Part shown: piece by piece, positions 23,925-31,282 of the stretch
How the letters are laid out: each line of letters starts with the position of its first letter
How positions within the stretch are numbered: position 1 is the first letter of the stretch
Assembly: GCA_036443405.1 (NCBI GenBank)
Contig: JAZFYD010000113.1
Span: forward strand, 1-31,282
Source: JAZFYD01 sp036443405
GTDB taxonomy: Bacteria; Planctomycetota; PLA2
DNA length: 31,282 nt
Direction of reading: 5' to 3'
Program-made: the position numbers and the translations under genes
The notes under the pieces: model-generated
What the model was told of the DNA's origin: nothing
What the model saw: only the letters and a program-made list of their open reading frames with translations
The model's database searches: none

Positions 23925-24803
23925 CTACTCCATCAGCCGGTCCGCGATCTCGCGATAGCGTCCGGCGGCTTTCTCGATCACCGCCTCCGGAAGATCCGGC
24001 GGCGGCGGTGCTTTGTTCCAATCCGTCGTCTCCAGCCAGTCGCGCACGATCTGTTTGTCGAAGCTGTCCTGGGAACGGCCGGGTTCGTAGGTCTTGGCGT
24101 CCCAGTAACGCGAGCTGTCCGGTGTGAGCGCTTCGTCGGCGAGCAGCAACCGTTCGTTCACCATGCCGAACTCGAACTTCGTGTCGGCGAGGATGATGCC
24201 GCGCTTCTCCGCGTATTTCGCGCCCGCCTCATAGAGTTCGAGGGAGATGCGTTTGAGCGTGGCCGCCATGTCGTCGCCGAGTTCGGCCTCGACCTGCGCG
24301 TAGGTCATCGGTTCGTCGTGACCCGTCTTCGCCTTGGTTGTCGGCGTGAAGATCGGCTCGGGCAGCTTGTCGCTCTCGATCAGTCCTTCGGGGAGCGCCA
24401 CGCCGCACACGGATTGCGACCTCTGGTACTCCTTCCACCCCGACCCGGCGAGGTAGCCGCGCACGACGCATTCCACCGGCAGGATCTCCGCCTTGCGCGC
24501 GAGCATCGTGCGGCCGCGAAGTTGGTCCGCCTTTCTGCGCACGGGCTCCGGCATCTGCTCCACGTCGGTCGTAATCAGGTGGTTGGGGCAGATGTCTTCG
24601 AGACGTCTAAACCAGAACTCCGAGAGTTTGGTCAGCGTGATGCCACGCCCGGGAATGCCCTGGGGCAGGATCACGTCGAATGCGGAAACCCGGTCCGTCG
24701 CGATGAGGACGACCTTGTCGTCGACCTCATACACCTCTCGGACCTTGCCGCTCTCCACGTGGGTGAGGGAACTGAGGGAGATCTCGTCCAGTGCTTTCAC
24801 CAT
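23925..24803 (-). CDS. purC: Phosphoribosylaminoimidazole-succinocarboxamide synthase
   Basis: PurC condenses CAIR with aspartate using ATP to form SAICAR. The 292-aa protein has the N-terminal SGKVREVYEVDD phosphate-binding loop, ATDRVSAFDVILPQGIPGRG, the VVRGYLAGSGWKEYQ segment, TKAKTGHDEP and LADTKFEFG (magnesium-linked), and TPDSSRYW near the C-terminus. This length and pattern match the eukaryote-like/long bacterial class rather than the short E. coli form (about 237 aa). It heads the leftward run and is divergent from aroA with a 129-nt gap, in which I see GC-rich inverted repeats but no strong promoter. Confidence 0.97.
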   Translation of the reverse strand: MVKALDEISLSSLTHVESGKVREVYEVDDKVVLIATDRVSAFDVILPQGIPGRGITLTKLSEFWFRRLEDICPNHLITTDVEQMPEPVRRKADQLRGRTMLARKAEILPVECVVRGYLAGSGWKEYQRSQSVCGVALPEGLIESDKLPEPIFTPTTKAKTGHDEPMTYAQVEAELGDDMAATLKRISLELYEAGAKYAEKRGIILADTKFEFGMVNERLLLADEALTPDSSRYWDAKTYEPGRSQDSFDKQIVRDWLETTDWNKAPPPPDLPEAVIEKAAGRYREIADRLME

Positions 24804-24932
24804 GGGGGCGCGAGTCTACATGACCCGGCCGGGCGGCCAAAGTCGGGCGAGTCGGTGCCGGCGCCGCCGTGGCGGCGTGCGCCGGTCCCTTCCATAGCTT
24901 CAAGCGACCCCAGGGGCCGATAAACTCACCGG

Positions 24933-26096
24933 ATGGACAGACGAATCCGGCCCGGGAGCATCAAGGGCTCGATCCTTGTGCCCGGGTCGAAATCGCTGGC
25001 CCAGCGGGCGCTGCTGCTCGCCACCACGAACGGCGGCGAGATCCGCAATGTCCCCGACAACGAGGACGTGGAACGCCTCTGCGGCGCCCTCAACGCGCTG
25101 GGGTACGCCGTCACGATGGACGGTCCGACCAGAGTCGTTTCGGCCGACCCCCACAACGAGACGGCGCACGTGGATCTTGGCGACAACGGCACGGGCGCGC
25201 GCTGCATCCTGGCGCTGGCGGCCCTGCGAGATGCCGAGACCACGGTCGACGGCTCGGTCGCCCTCCGCCGCCGGCCGGTCGCGCCCCTCTGCACGGCGCT
25301 TCGCGAGTTGGGCGCGGAAGTGAACGGAGACGAGTTCCCCGTCACGGTTCGCGGTCCGATCCGTGGAGGCTCCGTCCACATTTCCACCGAACTCTCCAGC
25401 CAGTTCGCGACCGCGCTGATCCTGCTCGTGGATCGTGTCCGCGGGTTGCGCGTGCACGTCAGTGGCCGGGAATCCTTCAGCTACGTCGCGCTCACAACGC
25501 TGATGCACCGGACTTTTCGCCTGCCGTATACGGTGGAGCCGGACTTCAGCTCCGCCGCCGCGCATGCGATGGCGGCCGCGACGACGGGTGGGGATCTCAT
25601 CCTCGAGAAACTCGGGCTGTCGTCGCCGCAGCCCGACGCGCGCCTGCTGCCGTTCCTGAACCGGGCCGGCGCCCGGGTGACGGAGACTGATCACGGGGTT
25701 CGCGTGCGGGGCGGTTCGCTCAAGGGTTTGAGTGTGGATCTCTCCAACAGCCCGGATCTCGCGCCCCTGTTCGGCGTGCTGGGCGCGCTGGCCGAAGGCA
25801 CCACGGTCGTGTCCGGCGCGCCGCATCTGATCCACAAGGAGAGCGATCGCATTCAGGCGACCGTCAAAATGATCCGTACGCTCGGCGGCGAGGCGGAAGA
25901 GCGTCCCGACGGCTTCGTGATCGAGGGCGGCCGCCCGCTCTCGCCCGCGGTCCTGTCCGCCGGCGGAGACCATCGAATCGCCATGGCGGCGGGCGTCCTT
26001 GCGCTTTCGGTCCCCGGCGTTACGGTGGCCGACGCCGAAGCCGTGGGGAAGTCCTACCCCGGCTTTTTCGAGGATCTCGACCGGCTAACGCTGTGA
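24933..26096 (+). CDS. aroA: 3-phosphoshikimate 1-carboxyvinyltransferase (EPSP synthase), short atypical form
   Basis: The enzyme joins phosphoenolpyruvate to shikimate-3-phosphate. The 387-aa product keeps the expected order: SILVPGSKSLAQRALLLAT, then SVALRRRPVAPL, SSQFATALIL, SPDLAPLFGVLG with the acidic catalytic residue, HLIHKESDRIQAT, GGDHRIAMA and VGKSYPGFF. It is shorter than the common 425-450 aa. The PEP-binding loop reads G83-DNGTGAR rather than the usual GNAGTAMR or GNSGTTAR, so the normally conserved asparagine after the first glycine is aspartate and the following residues also differ. MurA (UDP-GlcNAc enolpyruvyltransferase) is unlikely given the KESDRI and SLRRRP motifs. ATG 24933 is the only sensible start; a doublet of hairpin repeats follows the gene. 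Confidence 0.92.
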   Translation: MDRRIRPGSIKGSILVPGSKSLAQRALLLATTNGGEIRNVPDNEDVERLCGALNALGYAVTMDGPTRVVSADPHNETAHVDLGDNGTGARCILALAALRDAETTVDGSVALRRRPVAPLCTALRELGAEVNGDEFPVTVRGPIRGGSVHISTELSSQFATALILLVDRVRGLRVHVSGRESFSYVALTTLMHRTFRLPYTVEPDFSSAAAHAMAAATTGGDLILEKLGLSSPQPDARLLPFLNRAGARVTETDHGVRVRGGSLKGLSVDLSNSPDLAPLFGVLGALAEGTTVVSGAPHLIHKESDRIQATVKMIRTLGGEAEERPDGFVIEGGRPLSPAVLSAGGDHRIAMAAGVLALSVPGVTVADAEAVGKSYPGFFEDLDRLTL

Positions 26097-26103
26097 ATCT
26101 GAT

Positions 26104-26156
26104 CCAACGGCTGACGCCGTTGGATGTGACTCTGACCCAACGGCTGACGCCGTTGG
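26104..26156. repeat. Doublet of palindromic hairpin repeat (REP-like), copy set 2
   Basis: Two complete copies of CCAACGGCTGACGCCGTTGG (26104-26123 and 26137-26156), 33 nt apart, follow the aroA stop by 7 nt. Each is a perfect 8-bp stem with a TGAC loop. They may end aroA transcription or insulate it from the TPR-protein gene starting at 26180. No U-run follows. The same palindrome occurs near 15,143-15,191. Confidence 0.88.
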
Positions 26157-26179
26157 AGTTGATACCTGGGAACTTGCGA

Positions 26180-27988
26180 ATGAACTCGAACCTCCTGCGC
26201 CCGATGCTCCTGCTCTTCGTCATCGCCGCGCCGCTCGCGGCCCAGCCGGGGCAAAAGCTGATCACGGACGACGACGTCGAGTCCGATTTGATCACGCTGC
26301 AGGAGCAGCTTGTGAAGGTCCAGCGGGGCAGCATGAAACCGGCCGAGTTGAAGCGCCACTACCAACGCGAGGCAGCCCAGGCTCCGACCGGCCGCGACAA
26401 GGCGATCGCGTACTACGTGCTCGGGCAAGGCCTCGCGATGACCGGCAACGCGCCGGAAGCGCGCGAGTCCATGGAGCAGGCGATCAGCCACTACAAGGGC
26501 ATCCTGCCCGCCTACATCTCGCTCTCGAAGCTTGCGGTGCTCTCCGGATCCCTGGACGACGCACGCCGCTACGCGGAACGAGCCCTGGAACTGGAGCCGG
26601 ATTACGGGCAGGCATTCCTCATGCTCGGCACGGTCTCACGCTTCAAGAGCGACTGGGACCAGGCGCTCGAGTACTACCGCCTCGCGCAGAAAAAGGACGT
26701 CTCGGACGACAGCTGCAACCAGCTGACCAGCGCCTGCATGCAGCGCTGGCAGACGACCTACACCAAGCGGTTCAAGAAGGATTACGCCGAGGAGGCGCTC
26801 CGTGCGGCCAAGACTTGGCGCGCGCTCTCGCCTAGGAGCCCGCTCCCGTACCTCAAGCTCGAGAGTGTTTACACGATGCTCGGCCGGACCGACGACGCGA
26901 GGAAGCTCCTCAAGAAGGGCCTCGCAGCGGAGATGTCGCCGCGCGCGAAGGTGAAGCTCGCCGAGCGCTGGGTCTTGATCGAACTCAGCGGTCGCCATGT
27001 CGAAAGCTCCAAAGCCGCGCTCAGGGAACTCAGCAAGTACAGCAATCAGATGCCGGCGGCGAAACGCGAGCACATCGCGTCGATGCTCAAGGATCTGGAG
27101 GAGAAGGGTCCGATCGCGTTCGTCGTCTGGCAGGCCGACGATGCGCTGCGGGTCCTGAAAAACAAGGGGCGCAGCCAGGAAGACCGCCGGATCGCGCTCA
27201 TCGATCTCATCCGTTTGTGGGCGCGCATCGAGCAGGCCTATGAGCCGCGTCTTGCCGAGCTCTACCGCGAGATTCGTTCGACCATCGTACGGACGTGCGT
27301 GACCGGGCCGGCGGTGTTGCAGCTCGACATGCTGCGGTTCTTCAAACACGAGATGCCGGACGCCCGTCTCATCGGCGTGATGGTGCACTTCATGTACCCC
27401 TGGCAGCGCACGGTGAAAGTACGCACCGAGGCGATGCGCACAATTCGCTCCGTGATGGGCATCGCCGGCATCCCGACGCTGCTCTTCGCGCTGGACGACG
27501 ACGACGGAACCGTGTTGCGAACGATCGATCGCGGCCTCTCGGATCTGACGAGCCGCCGCAGCCGGGTCGGAGAGGAAAGCACGCCGCTCACCCCCGAGCA
27601 GATCAAGATCGTGCGCCAGGACTGGTATCGCTGGCGCAACACCGAGGCCGGATCGACGGCGTTGGTGGGGTCGATCAAGGAGTTGCGCAAGTTCGTGCGG
27701 CTCGATGGCGACGCCAAGGGCGCTCCCCTCGCGCATCACGTCGGGCGGCTGGTCGTATCGCGCGACGTGCAGTTTCCGGCCTGGAAGGAGGCGTACAGAT
27801 TCCTCCGCGACTATCTGGGCGAGACGTTCCTCGAAAAGAAGGACCGCGAAGCCGAGGTTGGCCCCGAGCACCGCGAACGGATCACGAAGCGCGTGGAGGA
27901 GTTCCAGCGCGCCGCGCAGGGCGCCGGGCTGGAAGAAGAAACCGCCGGTGCGAACCAAGGGGACGGGGCAGGCGGTTCAGGCAAGTGA
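26180..27988 (+). CDS. Exported TPR-repeat protein
   Basis: A 602-aa protein. ATG 26180 starts a signal peptide (MNSNLLRPMLLLFVIAAPLAAQ); the frame opens earlier at 26093, but that would translate the hairpin repeats. Tetratricopeptide-type helices are visible at about 75-190 (KAIAYYVLGQGLAMTGNAPEA, AYISLSKLAVLSGSLDDARRY, AFLMLGTVSRFKSDWDQALEY) and again near 230-260 (LPYLKLESVYTMLGRTDDARK). The region 330-480 is helical and HEAT-like, including a GIAGIPTLLFALDDDD segment. It ends in a Gly-rich acidic tail. The role is unknown, presumably protein-protein binding in the periplasm. The following lipoprotein gene overlaps the stop by 4 nt. Confidence 0.9.
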   Translation: MNSNLLRPMLLLFVIAAPLAAQPGQKLITDDDVESDLITLQEQLVKVQRGSMKPAELKRHYQREAAQAPTGRDKAIAYYVLGQGLAMTGNAPEARESMEQAISHYKGILPAYISLSKLAVLSGSLDDARRYAERALELEPDYGQAFLMLGTVSRFKSDWDQALEYYRLAQKKDVSDDSCNQLTSACMQRWQTTYTKRFKKDYAEEALRAAKTWRALSPRSPLPYLKLESVYTMLGRTDDARKLLKKGLAAEMSPRAKVKLAERWVLIELSGRHVESSKAALRELSKYSNQMPAAKREHIASMLKDLEEKGPIAFVVWQADDALRVLKNKGRSQEDRRIALIDLIRLWARIEQAYEPRLAELYREIRSTIVRTCVTGPAVLQLDMLRFFKHEMPDARLIGVMVHFMYPWQRTVKVRTEAMRTIRSVMGIAGIPTLLFALDDDDGTVLRTIDRGLSDLTSRRSRVGEESTPLTPEQIKIVRQDWYRWRNTEAGSTALVGSIKELRKFVRLDGDAKGAPLAHHVGRLVVSRDVQFPAWKEAYRFLRDYLGETFLEKKDREAEVGPEHRERITKRVEEFQRAAQGAGLEEETAGANQGDGAGGSGK

Positions 27989-28446
27989 GCGCGTTCCGAT
28001 GGACCTTGCTCGTCGCGCCCCTGTGCATCGCCGCGTGCGCCGGCGGACCCACGGCGGAGGACCTGGGGGTACGGCCGAACGAACGCATGATCTTGCTGCG
28101 GACCGAGGTCAAGGCGACGAGCGTCGAGTTGATCCTCAGTGACCGATGGAAGGACAAGGCCGAGATCACCGCGGTGCACACCGAAATGCGTGAAGGCGGC
28201 GTGGTCTACCTCCACGGCCCGGCGGTCTACCAGCTCATGAACTTGCGCATCGAGGTGAGCGACGAGCTGAAGGTGACCTACCTTTCCGATCACGAGGACA
28301 TGATGCTCTATGCGCGCCAGTGCGAGAGCTACCGGCAAGCCAAACCGCTGGAGAACGATCCCGACGGGGCTTCGTTCGTGCAACGCGCGGGCCCCGTGTC
28401 GCAACTGATCGTGGCCAACAGCGGAGCGCCGGTCTCGGCGCGCTGA
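27985..28446 (+). CDS. Lipoprotein of unknown function
   Basis: A 153-aa lipoprotein starting at GTG 27985, which overlaps the TPR-gene stop as GTGA. The signal SAFRWTLLVAPLCIAAC has a lipobox IAAC with cysteine about residue 18, then AGGPTAEDLG. The mature region has alternating strands: MILLRTEVKATSVELILSD, then EITAVHTEMREGGVVYLHG, and LRIEVSDELKVTYLSD. No family is recognised. The start choice is firm because it gives both a signal and coupling. It is followed after 11 nt by the radical SAM gene. Confidence 0.83.
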   Translation: MSAFRWTLLVAPLCIAACAGGPTAEDLGVRPNERMILLRTEVKATSVELILSDRWKDKAEITAVHTEMREGGVVYLHGPAVYQLMNLRIEVSDELKVTYLSDHEDMMLYARQCESYRQAKPLENDPDGASFVQRAGPVSQLIVANSGAPVSAR

Positions 28447-28457
28447 CCGGATCACCC

Positions 28458-29327
28458 ATGCGCTATCAGGAGCCTGTATTCCGGCCGCCGAGCGAGGCGG
28501 ACTCGTATCTGGTGCACGTCACCTACGGGTGCAGCCACAATGAGTGCGACTTCTGCGCGATGTATCTGGAAAAGCGCTTTCGTGTGCGGCCGCACGCGGA
28601 AGTTCTGGAAGACATCGCGATGGCGGCGCGTGCGCATCCCGAGACCAGCAAGGTCTTTCTGTTGGACGGCGACGCGATGGTGCTCGGTGCGGACAAACTG
28701 CTGCCTGTGCTCGCGGCGTTGCGGGAGGCGTTTCCGAATCTGCGACGCGTGGGGGCCTACTCCAACGCGCCAAACGTCCTGCAAAAGTCGGACGCGGATC
28801 TCGAAGCCCTGCGCGATGCCGGGTTGGGCATCCTGTACTTCGGCCTCGAGTCCGGCGACGAACCGACGCTGGCACGGGTCGACAAGGGCGCCACGGCGGC
28901 GGAGATCTCAGCGGCCGTGCAGCGCGCGCAGCGATTCTCGATCAAGGGCTCGGTGATGGGGCTCCTCGGAATCGCCGGCCGCGAGCGCTGGGAGGAACAC
29001 GCCGACGCCACGGCCAGGGTCGTCAGCGCGATGAGCCCTCGTTTCTTCAGCCTGCTCACCGTCACCCCCGTGCCCGGAACACGCCTTCACGAAAGCGTCG
29101 AAAGCGGCGCTTTGACGTTGCCCGACTCGCACGAGACACTCGAGGAACTCGAACGCATCGTGTCCGGCCTCGATTGCCGCGGCACGATCTTCCGCTGCAA
29201 CCACGCGAGCAACTATCTGCCGCTGAAGGGCCGGCTCCCCCAGGACAAGGACCGGCTACTCGAGGCGGTCGGCGCCGCGCGCCGCGGCGAGATCGAACTG
29301 AAACCCGAATGGCTGCGTGGCTTGTAG
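28458..29327 (+). CDS. Radical SAM protein with CX4CX2C cluster motif
   Basis: A 289-aa radical SAM enzyme. The 4Fe-4S ligands are C25, C30 and C33 in YGCSHNECDFCAMY, a CX4CX2C spacing found in one radical SAM branch (TYGC-HN-C-FC-MY proteins) instead of the classical CX3CX2C. Other features are LLDGDAMVLGADKL, the strand GILYFGLESGDEPTLARVDKG (the GxESG-type substrate/SAM loop), and SLLTVTPVPGTRLHE. There is no B12-binding or SPASM domain. The reaction is unknown. The gene lies between a lipoprotein and the PBP4 gene and overlaps the latter by 19 nt. Confidence 0.92.
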   Translation: MRYQEPVFRPPSEADSYLVHVTYGCSHNECDFCAMYLEKRFRVRPHAEVLEDIAMAARAHPETSKVFLLDGDAMVLGADKLLPVLAALREAFPNLRRVGAYSNAPNVLQKSDADLEALRDAGLGILYFGLESGDEPTLARVDKGATAAEISAAVQRAQRFSIKGSVMGLLGIAGRERWEEHADATARVVSAMSPRFFSLLTVTPVPGTRLHESVESGALTLPDSHETLEELERIVSGLDCRGTIFRCNHASNYLPLKGRLPQDKDRLLEAVGAARRGEIELKPEWLRGL

Positions 29328-30643
29328 CTCTCGCCCTGCTCGCGACCGGCGACATCGCCGGCGAGCTCGAACAGGCCGTTCAGAACGGGAAGGTCCCGCG
29401 CTCCCGCGTGGGCATCCTGGTGGGGCGGCCGGGGCAGCCGGCGTTTGCACTCGCGGCGGATCGCGCGCGCATCCCGGCGAGCAACCAGAAGATCATCACC
29501 GCGGCGACGGCGCTCCTGCGCTTGGGGGCGGATTACCGCTTCGAGACCCGCATCGTGAAGCTGCCCGGCGGCCACCTCGGCGTGATCGGCGGCGGCGACC
29601 CGAACCTCTCCGGCCGGTTTTTCGACGGGGACGCATCCACTGTGCTGCGGCATCTGGCGCGCCAGGTGAAGGCGAAGGGCGTCGAAGAGATCACCGGCGA
29701 TCTCGTCCTGGACGCGTCGCGGTTCGACGGGGTCACGATCCACCCGGGCTGGCCGTCGGATCAACTCGACCGCTGGTACTGCGCGCCGGTGGCGGCGCTG
29801 ATCTACAACGACTCCTGCTGGGACGTGACCGTGCAGCCCGGCACGGGGCTCGGCGCCACGGCGCGAGTCGAGTGGCGGCCGACGCTGTTGCGGCCGCGAT
29901 TGCAAAACAACTGCGACACCGTCGCCAGCAGCAAGCAGCACGTCGTGCACATCGGGCGCACCGCGGAGAGCGATCTGTTGGTGCGCGGCGGCATTCTCTC
30001 GACCAGCGCGGGCATCGAGAAGAGCGTGCCGGTGCACGAGCCCGTGATGTTCTTCGGCCGCGCGTTTCGCGCCGCGCTGGAGTCGGAAGGCGTGCGTGTC
30101 GCGGGCCAGACCCGCGTGGGCGCCGCCACCGGCGGCGAGACGCTCACCGTGTTCCGCAGCGGGTTGGGTCGCACGATCAAGGTCGCGCTGACCAACAGCC
30201 AGAACCTCTACAGCGAATGCCTCTTCCGGATCCAGGGCAAAGGTTCGTTTGAAAGCGCGGCCCAAGCGGTGCGGAAGACCCTCGTCGCGGAGGACGTGTC
30301 CGTGGAGGGTCTCGTCGTGAGTGACGGCTCGGGACTCGCGCGCGCCAACAAGGTGACCCCGCGCACGATCTTCGAGATTCTGACGCGCATGGACGAGAAC
30401 ACCGCGTTCATCGAAGGCCTCGCCGCGGGAGGCGAAGGGACCCTGCGCCGCCGCTTCCGCGCTCTGGGCGAGCGTGTACGACTGAAGACCGGCACGCTGC
30501 GCGGCGTGTCCGCGCTGAGCGGTTACGTCACCGACGCCGGCGGCAAGGTCTGGATCATGTCGGTGCTGTGCGAAACCGGCGATCGCGGCAGTGCGATCCG
30601 GTTGCAAAACTCCGTCGTGGCAGTGCTTGCGAGGCAGCCCTGA
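29309..30643 (+). CDS. dacB: D-alanyl-D-alanine carboxypeptidase/endopeptidase, PBP4 type (S13)
   Basis: PBP4 trims peptidoglycan stem peptides in the periplasm. The 444-aa product has the three penicillin-binding motifs: SxxK as S58-N-Q-K61, SxN as S297-Q-N299 (TNSQNLYSECL) and KTG as K393-T-G395 (LKTGTLRGVSALSGY). The PBP4-type insert between motif one and two is present, with GDPNLSGRFF and GDLVLDASRFDG. ATG 29309 is internal to the end of the radical SAM gene and is followed by a short hydrophobic stretch (AAWLVALALLATG) that could be a signal, though it lacks basic residues; the frame is open for 255 codons upstream but in shadow sequence. A TGATG links its stop with the next gene. Confidence 0.94.
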   Translation: MAAWLVALALLATGDIAGELEQAVQNGKVPRSRVGILVGRPGQPAFALAADRARIPASNQKIITAATALLRLGADYRFETRIVKLPGGHLGVIGGGDPNLSGRFFDGDASTVLRHLARQVKAKGVEEITGDLVLDASRFDGVTIHPGWPSDQLDRWYCAPVAALIYNDSCWDVTVQPGTGLGATARVEWRPTLLRPRLQNNCDTVASSKQHVVHIGRTAESDLLVRGGILSTSAGIEKSVPVHEPVMFFGRAFRAALESEGVRVAGQTRVGAATGGETLTVFRSGLGRTIKVALTNSQNLYSECLFRIQGKGSFESAAQAVRKTLVAEDVSVEGLVVSDGSGLARANKVTPRTIFEILTRMDENTAFIEGLAAGGEGTLRRRFRALGERVRLKTGTLRGVSALSGYVTDAGGKVWIMSVLCETGDRGSAIRLQNSVVAVLARQP

Positions 30644-31282
30644 TGCGTGACACGGTCGTTGATATCGCGCGCGCTGCGGGCAATGTGTTGCTGGCTCACT
30701 ACGGAAAGCTGCGCCGTGACGATGCCGATTTGAAAGACGGCAACCGGCGCGACCTCGTAAGCCAGGCCGACCTGGACGCCGAGGAGTACATCAAGGCGCA
30801 CATCCCGGAAGACGACGATCTGCTCAGCGAGGAGAGTCCCGCGCGCGAGCAGGGTGCGTCCCGGCAGTGGATCGTGGACCCGCTGGACGGCACCGTGAAT
30901 TTTCTCCACGGCATTCCGTTTTGGGGGGTGTCGATTGCGGTGTTGGAGAACGGCGAGTTCCTGGCCGGAGCCATTCACGCGCCCGCGCTCAACCAGACGT
31001 TTTCCGCCGAGCGCGGCGAGGGCGCGCATCTCAACGGCGAGCGCATCGACGTCTCGAAGACGGCCGCGCTCGGGGACTCCGTCGTGGCGACGGGATTTGC
31101 GTACGCGCGCAACGAGCTGCCCGACCACAACATCGACAACTTCGTCGAGGTCTGCCGCGCCGCGGCGGGCGTGCGCCGCATGGGCGCGGCCGCGCTGGAC
31201 CTGGCCTACACGGCGTGCGGACGCCTCGATGGTTTCTGGGAGCTGCACCTGAATCCTTGGGACGTCGCGGCCGGCATTCTTA
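30643..31282 (+). CDS. Inositol monophosphatase family protein (SuhB type), cut by window end
   Basis: A metal-dependent phosphatase of the IMPase/FBPase fold. 213 full codons are visible before the window ends, so the C-terminus is missing. Motif one is LLSEES with the metal-binding acidic residues; motif two is DPLDGTVNFLHG, the DPxDGTxNFxxG signature; motif three NPWDVAAG is the third metal and substrate site. The pattern VVDIARAAGNVLLAHYG at the start is typical. The substrate could be inositol phosphate or a related sugar phosphate. It starts at ATG 30643 in a TGATG overlap with dacB, and the ATG is followed by the expected N-terminus. No stop codon lies within the window. Confidence 0.92.
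   Translation, partial: MRDTVVDIARAAGNVLLAHYGKLRRDDADLKDGNRRDLVSQADLDAEEYIKAHIPEDDDLLSEESPAREQGASRQWIVDPLDGTVNFLHGIPFWGVSIAVLENGEFLAGAIHAPALNQTFSAERGEGAHLNGERIDVSKTAALGDSVVATGFAYARNELPDHNIDNFVEVCRAAAGVRRMGAAALDLAYTACGRLDGFWELHLNPWDVAAGIL

Noticed and set aside
23280..24923. A 547-codon open frame on the plus strand opposite purE and purC
   Set aside because: It is antisense to two clear purine genes; long antisense frames are expected in GC-rich DNA and the translation is Arg/His/Val-rich without motifs.
26093..26179. Upstream extension of the TPR gene from ATG 26093
   Set aside because: It would translate both palindromes into a repeated QRLTPLE peptide in front of a perfect signal peptide; the start at 26180 is better.
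28544..29308. 255-codon upstream extension of dacB
   Set aside because: It runs in another frame through the radical SAM gene and has no family resemblance; the ATG at 29309 fits PBP4 length.

Overview
The window is high-GC, densely coded chromosome from a Gram-negative-type (diderm) bacterium. Diderm features are an MlaEFD-type lipid transport operon, several lipobox lipoproteins and many signal peptides. A secreted haem protein with a C-terminal half like DUF1549, followed by a DUF1501-like protein, points to Planctomycetota or a neighbouring lineage. That assignment is inference; there is no rRNA to test it. I see no tRNA, rRNA, CRISPR array, transposase or prophage gene, and no gene-free stretch over 300 bases.

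Left part (3-5984). A partial gene for a protein with an HEXXH motif converges on a leftward housekeeping run: trmD, rplS, a yraN-like gene, a PTS EIIA (ptsN-like) gene and a secreted M24 peptidase. Riboflavin synthase (ribE) is divergent from trmD and is followed by a small exported protein of unknown function.

Middle left (5983-10969). A leftward operon with 4-nt overlaps encodes a WPFY-repeat lipoprotein, MlaE, MlaF and an MlaD/MCE protein with six C-terminal repeats. A second lipoprotein gene is divergent from it.

Centre (11187-21912). sucC-sucD is followed by the most unusual locus of the window, four genes for exported proteins on one strand: a monohaem protein with a PKD-like domain and a DUF1549-like region; a Tat-type alkaline-phosphatase-superfamily (DUF1501-like) protein; a decahaem cytochrome fused to an LVIVD-type beta-propeller; and a protein with eight EF-hand loops. 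The last two genes overlap by 4 nt. I propose that they form an exported redox or surface complex. Next comes a TetR regulator with a palindrome inside its own promoter, translationally coupled to a secreted protein made of two similar halves.

Right part (21915-31282). A leftward purC-purE run continues into a small membrane protein, a secreted lipase-like hydrolase and a short lipoprotein. Divergent aroA encodes a short, atypical EPSP synthase. After a doublet of hairpin repeats comes a tight rightward operon: TPR protein, lipoprotein, radical SAM protein, PBP4-type D,D-carboxypeptidase, and an inositol-monophosphatase-family gene cut by the window end.

A perfect 8-bp-stem palindrome occurs as doublets in two distant intergenic gaps (near 15,150 and 26,130) and looks like a REP-type dispersed repeat.
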